From: Bacillota bacterium
GTDB lineage: Bacteria > Bacillota > Sulfobacillia > JAJZYS01 > JAJZLH01
DNA: 49,989 nucleotides
Direction: 5' to 3'
Assembly: GCA_021803575.1 (NCBI GenBank)
Contig: JAJZLH010000014.1
Span: 1-49,989, forward strand
Shown: positions 45,378-49,989 of the stretch, in pieces
Numbering within the stretch: the first letter of the stretch is position 1
Layout: every line of letters starts with the position of its first letter
The notes under the pieces: generated by a model
The model's database searches: none
What the model saw: only the letters and a program-made list of their open reading frames with translations
Told to the model about the DNA's origin: nothing
Translations under genes and position numbers: made by a program

Positions 45378-46409
45378 CTACCGTCCGGCCTGGAACCGGA
45401 AGTTGATGATGTCTCCGTCCTGGACAGCATACTCCTTGCCCTCCAGCCGCCAGTGCCCGTGCTCCTTGGCCACGGCCATCGACATGCCGTCGGCCACAAA
45501 GTGGTCATAGGCCACCACCTCGGCCCGGATGAAGCCGCGGGCAATGTCGGAGTGGATCTTGCCGGCCGCCTCCCTGGCGCTGGCGCCGGCTTCGATGGTC
45601 CAGGCTCGCACCTCGTCCTCGCCGGCGGTCAGGAACGAGATGAGGCCGAGGTGCTGGTAGATGGTGCGGCTGAGACGGCTGATGCCATCCTCAGAAAAGC
45701 CGAGCGCCTCCAGGAAGGCCTGCCGCTCGGCGGCGGCCAGCTCGGCGATTTCCTGCTCGATCAGGGCCGAGGTGACAAGAACCGGCTCGGCCAGGCCCAA
45801 GATGCGCTCGCCGCCGGCGGCGAGGTCCGCTTCGGCCAGATTCAGCACGTGGATCACCGGCTTCAGGGTGAGCAGGCCGATGCTCTTCACGGTCGTCGCC
45901 TCGTCCTTGGTGAGGTTCAGGGCGCGCACGGTGCCGCCCTCGGACAGCGCCTTGGCACAGCGCTCCAGGACTGCACGCTCCAGCTCGTCCTGAGCGGTGC
46001 GCTTCTGTTTGGCGAGACGCTCCAGGCGCTTTTCCACGATCTCCAGATCGGCCAGGGCCAACTCGAGCAGGATGGTCTCGGCCGCCTCCCCAGGCGGCGG
46101 CCCGCCCGGGCCCAGAAAGTCGGCCAGCACCAAGATCAGGGCGTCCACCTGGCGGATCTCGGCCAAGAAGCGCCGGCTGTCGGCGCCGCCCTCCCCGGGG
46201 CGCAGCGGCGGCGTGTCGACGAGGCCGATCTGGGCCGGCGTCACCTTCCTGGGGTGAAAGACGTCGGCAAGGACCTGGAGCCGGCTGTCTGCCACCGCCA
46301 CCACCCCGCGTTCGGCGCCGCCGTGCGCCGTCTGCTGGCGGCTGGTCAAAAGCGAGAAGAAGGTGCTCTTGCCGACGCGCGGATAGCCGATCAGGGCGGC
46401 CTCTAACAG
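45378..46409 (-). CDS. ychF: YchF/OLA1 family P-loop ATPase with probable CTG start
   Basis: In-frame extension of the track ORF gives LLEAALIGYPRVGKSTFFSLLTSRQQT...; NLAE motif; C-terminal TGS-like end GKEYAVQDGDIINFRFQAGR. Confidence 0.88.
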   Translation of the reverse strand: MLEAALIGYPRVGKSTFFSLLTSRQQTAHGGAERGVVAVADSRLQVLADVFHPRKVTPAQIGLVDTPPLRPGEGGADSRRFLAEIRQVDALILVLADFLGPGGPPPGEAAETILLELALADLEIVEKRLERLAKQKRTAQDELERAVLERCAKALSEGGTVRALNLTKDEATTVKSIGLLTLKPVIHVLNLAEADLAAGGERILGLAEPVLVTSALIEQEIAELAAAERQAFLEALGFSEDGISRLSRTIYQHLGLISFLTAGEDEVRAWTIEAGASAREAAGKIHSDIARGFIRAEVVAYDHFVADGMSMAVAKEHGHWRLEGKEYAVQDGDIINFRFQAGR

Positions 46410-46453
46410 CGTGCTCGCCTCCCGGCAGGGGCTCAGAGGATCGGGGGCGGTCC

Positions 46454-46714
46454 TTAGGTCTTGGTGAAGTGGTGGAGGGGCAGAAGGAATAGCTCGCTCT
46501 CGCCGGCCGCCTTACCCTCTTTGATCAGGCTGCGCAGGAGGTCGACCGCCGCCTCCGCCCGCTCCTCCTCCACCGCCATCAGGACGGTGGCCCACCTGCC
46601 GCCCTGGCCGTGCGCCGTGGCCTCCAGGATGGTGGCGGCGAACGAACCCTCGCCCAGGTGGCGGTGGATCAGGGCCCGGTTGGCCTCCGGAGTGACCAGC
46701 ACCAACAGGCGCAT
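46454..46714 (-). CDS. Small PII-like protein (DUF970/cyclic-di-AMP receptor-like)
   Basis: 86 aa, MRLLVLVTPEANRALIHRHLGEGSFAATILEATAHGQGGRWATVLMAVEEERAEAAVDLLRS. Confidence 0.5.
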   Translation of the reverse strand: MRLLVLVTPEANRALIHRHLGEGSFAATILEATAHGQGGRWATVLMAVEEERAEAAVDLLRSLIKEGKAAGESELFLLPLHHFTKT

Positions 46715-46736
46715 CCAGCCAGCCTCCTCCCCGCGC

Positions 46737-48050
46737 TCAGGCCATCCCGGCCAGTTCTGGGTGGCGTCCGGCCATGTCTCGAACTGTCTCGCCGAAGGCG
46801 GCGAGCGCCTCCTCCAGCTCTGCCTCGGTGATGGTGAGCGGCGGTGAGATGCGGCAGACGTGCCCGTCGATCCCGCCCTTCCCGACCAGCACGCCGCGGC
46901 GCATCGTGCCCTCCATGAACTCCCGAAGCAGGTCCGGGGCCGGCGCCTTCTCTGTGCGAACGAACTCGATCGCCTGCATCAGACCCTTGCCCCGCACGTC
47001 GCCCATGAAGGGATGGCGTGCCTTCAACTCGTCCAGGCCGGTCCTGAGCCTCTCTCCCAGCAGCCGGGCCCGCTCGACCAGGCCCTCCTCCTCGATCACC
47101 TCCAAGGTGGCCAGTGCCGCCCGCATGCTGACCGGATTGCCGCCGAAGGTGGAGATCACCGGGCCGGTGAAGGCCGCTCCCACCTCCCGGGTGGCGATGG
47201 TGGCGCCGATGGGCGCGCCGCTGGCCAGCGCCTTGGCGAAGGTCATCAGGTCGGGCTCCACACCCCAGTGCTCGATGCCGAACATCTTGCCGGTGCGGCC
47301 GAACCCGGTCTGCACCTCGTCTGCGATGAACAGGCCGCCATAGCGCTTGATGATCTCATGGACGATCTGGAAATACTGATCGGGCGGCGTGATGAAGCCG
47401 CCGGCCCCCTGGATCGGTTCGGCGATGAAGGCCGCCACCTGGCCGCTGGTGGTGGTGCGGATCACCTCCTCCACATCCCTGGCACACTCGTAGTTGCAGG
47501 TGTCCGGGGTGCGGTGGAAGGGGCAGCGGTAGCAATAGGCGGCATGGGCGTGGCGGATGCCTGGCACCTCGACCGGCGGCCGCCAGCTGGCCAGTCCGGT
47601 CAGGGACCGGGTGACGGTGGAGTGGCCGGAGTAGGCGTAGCGGAGGGCAATCACCTCCTGGCGGCGGGTGGCCAGGCGGGCCATATGCAGGGCGCTCTCG
47701 TTGGCCTCGGTGCCCGAGCTGGTGAAGAACGACATCTCCAGGCCGCCCGGCGTGATGGCGGCCAGCCGCTCCGCCAGTTCGATCATCGGCATGCTCAGGT
47801 AGAAGGTGGAGAGGTGGTTCGCCTCCTCCAGCTGGGCGCTGACCACCGTCTTGACCCGGGGGTGGTTGTAACCGACCGAGACGGTCAGGATGCCAGCGTA
47901 GAAATCCAGATAGCGCTTGCCCCTGACATCGACCAGGTGTGTGCCCTCGCCCCGCACCAGAAGCAGGGGCTCGTCGTAATAGAGGGCGACGGCCGGAACG
48001 ATGAACTTCCTCTGCCGCGCCAGTGCCTGCTCCGGTGTGGTCTCAGCCAT
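46737..48050 (-). CDS. Class III aminotransferase (AGXT2/GABA-aminotransferase-like)
   Basis: FFTSSGTEANESALHMAR...IAEPIQGAGGFITPPDQYF...IADEVQTGFGRTGKMFGIEHWGVEPDLMTFAKALASG; Cys-rich AYCYRCPFHRTPDTCNYECA. Confidence 0.9.
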   Translation of the reverse strand: MAETTPEQALARQRKFIVPAVALYYDEPLLLVRGEGTHLVDVRGKRYLDFYAGILTVSVGYNHPRVKTVVSAQLEEANHLSTFYLSMPMIELAERLAAITPGGLEMSFFTSSGTEANESALHMARLATRRQEVIALRYAYSGHSTVTRSLTGLASWRPPVEVPGIRHAHAAYCYRCPFHRTPDTCNYECARDVEEVIRTTTSGQVAAFIAEPIQGAGGFITPPDQYFQIVHEIIKRYGGLFIADEVQTGFGRTGKMFGIEHWGVEPDLMTFAKALASGAPIGATIATREVGAAFTGPVISTFGGNPVSMRAALATLEVIEEEGLVERARLLGERLRTGLDELKARHPFMGDVRGKGLMQAIEFVRTEKAPAPDLLREFMEGTMRRGVLVGKGGIDGHVCRISPPLTITEAELEEALAAFGETVRDMAGRHPELAGMA

Positions 48051-48154
48051 GTGCTGGGCTCCTTCCCCGATCCGAGGCGTCACGGCCCGATTCGCCCTTT
48101 GGCCTGTCTGCTCCTTGTGACAGGGAAAGCGCCAGGCATGTGGTAGTTTCCGGC

Positions 48155-48754
48155 ATGCGGAACACCCAATCCTCCTCCCTCCGCCGCCAGCGCCTGATCG
48201 AAGCAGCCCACCAGGTCTTCTCCGATCTCGGCTACGAGGGGGCGACCGTGGCCAGCATCACCGCTCGGGCCCAGATCGCCACCGGCAGCTTTTACCGCTA
48301 CTTCCCGTCCAAAGAGGCCTGCTTCCTGGACCTGCTCGACACCCTCTACGGCGAATTGATGCGGGCCGTGCTGGCCGCCCGGGCCAGGGGTAAAGACGCC
48401 GAAGAGAAGCTCCTGCTCTCGGTGGAGGCTGCCGTGACCTCCTTCCTCGCCCAGGGCCCGCTGGCCCGGCTGGTGGCCAGCTCCCGGCACGGAGCCCAGC
48501 CCGCCGTGCGGGCCCGGGTCCAGACGGTGGCCGGTGAGATGGCCCGGCTATTGGCCCGCGACTTCGACGAACTGGCCGATGGCAGCCGCTCTCCACTGGA
48601 GGTGCTGGCGGCCGGCCAGTTTCTGGTCGGTGGGCTGGAAACGCTCCTGGACGGCGTGCTGGCCGAGGAGCCGCCGCCGCCGCCCGGAGACATTCTGCCG
48701 GTGGTGCGGCGGCTGACCATCGGCATGATCGGCGGTTTCCGAAACGCTAGATGA
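48155..48754 (+). CDS. TetR/AcrR family transcriptional regulator
   Basis: RLIEAAHQVFSDLGYEGATVASITARAQIATGSFYRYFPSKEACFLDLLDTLY. Confidence 0.92.
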   Translation: MRNTQSSSLRRQRLIEAAHQVFSDLGYEGATVASITARAQIATGSFYRYFPSKEACFLDLLDTLYGELMRAVLAARARGKDAEEKLLLSVEAAVTSFLAQGPLARLVASSRHGAQPAVRARVQTVAGEMARLLARDFDELADGSRSPLEVLAAGQFLVGGLETLLDGVLAEEPPPPPGDILPVVRRLTIGMIGGFRNAR

Positions 48755-48917
48755 AGACGCTGAGCAGCCACAGGAAAGCGGCGAAGGTGGCCACGAACAG
48801 CAGCACCACATCGATCAGGGAGGGGCCCCCGCTGGCGCCCGGTCCGGCGGCGAAGGCCGCCGCCGGCGCGGCCATGGCGGCAAGGAGAGTGAGACAGAAG
48901 ACGGCACCTCGGCGCAC
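48747..48917 (-). CDS. Small 56-aa secreted/membrane protein
   Basis: GTG 48917 with GGGGAGGAAAG: VRRGAVFCLTLLAAMAAPAAAFAAGPGASGGPSLIDVVLLFVATFAAFLWLLSVFI; signal-like N-terminus plus C-terminal TM. Absent from the ORF track. Confidence 0.6.
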   Translation of the reverse strand: MRRGAVFCLTLLAAMAAPAAAFAAGPGASGGPSLIDVVLLFVATFAAFLWLLSVFI

Positions 48918-49138
48918 GCTCTTTCCTCCCCACGGGCATCGTCGGGACCCATTCTAGCGGACCGAGAGCCTTGTCACCAGGCCACTTCCCCCGCTCTGGA
49001 ACAGATTCTGGCCGACGGGCAGGAAGGACTTTCGGCTTGGTGAACTAGCCTGTCATGGCAGGGGGCTCCGGGCAGGAACCTTCCAGCCGGGAGTCGTGAT
49101 CCTCAGTACAGGGTCGGTCCTAGTCCGACCAAGGGGGG

Positions 49139-49597
49139 ATGGAGATGGCCAAGCGGCAGTTCACGATCGACGAGGCAAACGCACTGCTGCCCCTCTTCCG
49201 CCAGCGGCTGGACCGCTTGCAGCACCTGCAGGCGATTGCCCAGGAGAAGTACGCAGAGATCGAGCAGCTGAAGGGAGTGGGCCGCAACCAGGACGGTCAG
49301 CCCATCCTCCGCTATGACATCGAGCTGGCCCAGGGCGTCTTCACCCAGACCATCACCGAGGCCAACGGCCTGGTGCGGTCCATCACCGAACACGGCTGCG
49401 AACTGAAGAACGTGGCGCTCGGCCTGGTCGACTTCCCGGCCGAGATCGACGGCCAGCCAGCCCTGCTCTGCTGGCAGCTGGGCGAGCCGGAGATTCTCTA
49501 CTTTCACGAGTTGCACGCCGGCTTCCAGGGGCGGCGTCCCCTGTTCAGCAGCGAAGGCGCCGGCCACGGCGGCGAACCGGACAAGAGCCGTCACTAA
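49139..49597 (+). CDS. DUF2203 family protein
   Basis: FTIDEANALLPLFRQRL...LKNVALGLVDFPAEIDGQPALLCWQLGEPEILYFHELHAGFQGRRPL. Confidence 0.88.
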   Translation: MEMAKRQFTIDEANALLPLFRQRLDRLQHLQAIAQEKYAEIEQLKGVGRNQDGQPILRYDIELAQGVFTQTITEANGLVRSITEHGCELKNVALGLVDFPAEIDGQPALLCWQLGEPEILYFHELHAGFQGRRPLFSSEGAGHGGEPDKSRH

Positions 49598-49675
49598 AGG
49601 ACCCGGACCCAGCGTCATAGATCCTGGGCGGTCGGCGACGGATGGCGCCGACCGCCTGCGCTTGTGTGCCCTGCC

Positions 49676-49989
49676 TCAGCCCAGTGACACCGGGGCACCG
49701 CGGGTGAGGCGCCCGGGGGTGATCACCCGCGCCACCACCCCGAAGCACTCCTCATGGCGCTCGGCCACCAGCCGGAGCAGGCGAGGGTCCGCGGCCAGCG
49801 CCGCCGTCTCCATGTTCACCATGGCGCAGCGGGTGAGGCGGGCCGTCACCTCGAGGCAAAGACCGCCCGCGAAGGCAAGCTTTCTGCGCAGCCAGGCGTC
49901 TTCCGGAAACCCGTCCTGGTCCGTGTCGATCAAGAGGTTCGCCCGAAAGCGGCGGGGGTCGACCGGCTCTTCGCTCAGCCACTGGCTGA
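49676..49989 (-). CDS. MOSC domain-containing protein (N-terminus off the window)
   Basis: Open to the right edge: SQWLSEEPVDPRRFRANLLIDTDQDGFPEDAWLRRKLAFAGGLCLEVTARLTRCAMVNM...ECFGVVARVITPGRLTRGAPVSL. Confidence 0.8.
   Translation of the reverse strand, partial: SQWLSEEPVDPRRFRANLLIDTDQDGFPEDAWLRRKLAFAGGLCLEVTARLTRCAMVNMETAALAADPRLLRLVAERHEECFGVVARVITPGRLTRGAPVSLG

Overview
High-GC chromosomal segment with mostly housekeeping content, probably from a Bacillota/Firmicutes-like lineage. That guess rests on a glnR-glnA pair with a consensus GlnR box, a PurBox pair, an Asp23-domain protein and a gap-pgk-tpiA-gpmI-eno-secG-smpB-ssrA run. Other recognisable loci: three tRNAs (Arg-TCT, Gly-TCC, Pro-TGG), tmRNA, rph-rdgB, a PhoP/PhoR-like pair with pstB-phoU, a MacAB-like efflux set, an S9 peptidase, lpdA, citrate synthase, a 2-oxoacid:ferredoxin oxidoreductase, panB, an ABC-F ATPase, hemL, ychF and a class III aminotransferase. 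I saw no CRISPR array, transposase, rRNA or large novel multigene system. The items most worth a second look are: (1) an 8-codon leader ORF with overlapping hairpins upstream of the ABC-F gene (candidate ribosome-mediated attenuation); (2) an inverted PurBox pair upstream of an NCS1 permease; (3) a ~1.6 kb Fic-encoding segment bounded by tRNA-Arg and a 40-nt copy of its 3' part (att-like); (4) tmRNA with tag ANNSYALAA and an aberrant T-loop; (5) a GAPDH lacking the NAD-selecting Asp; (6) an apparent CTG start for ychF; (7) a P-loop/Asp23 fusion. All calls come from reading the sequence; no database search or folding program was run.
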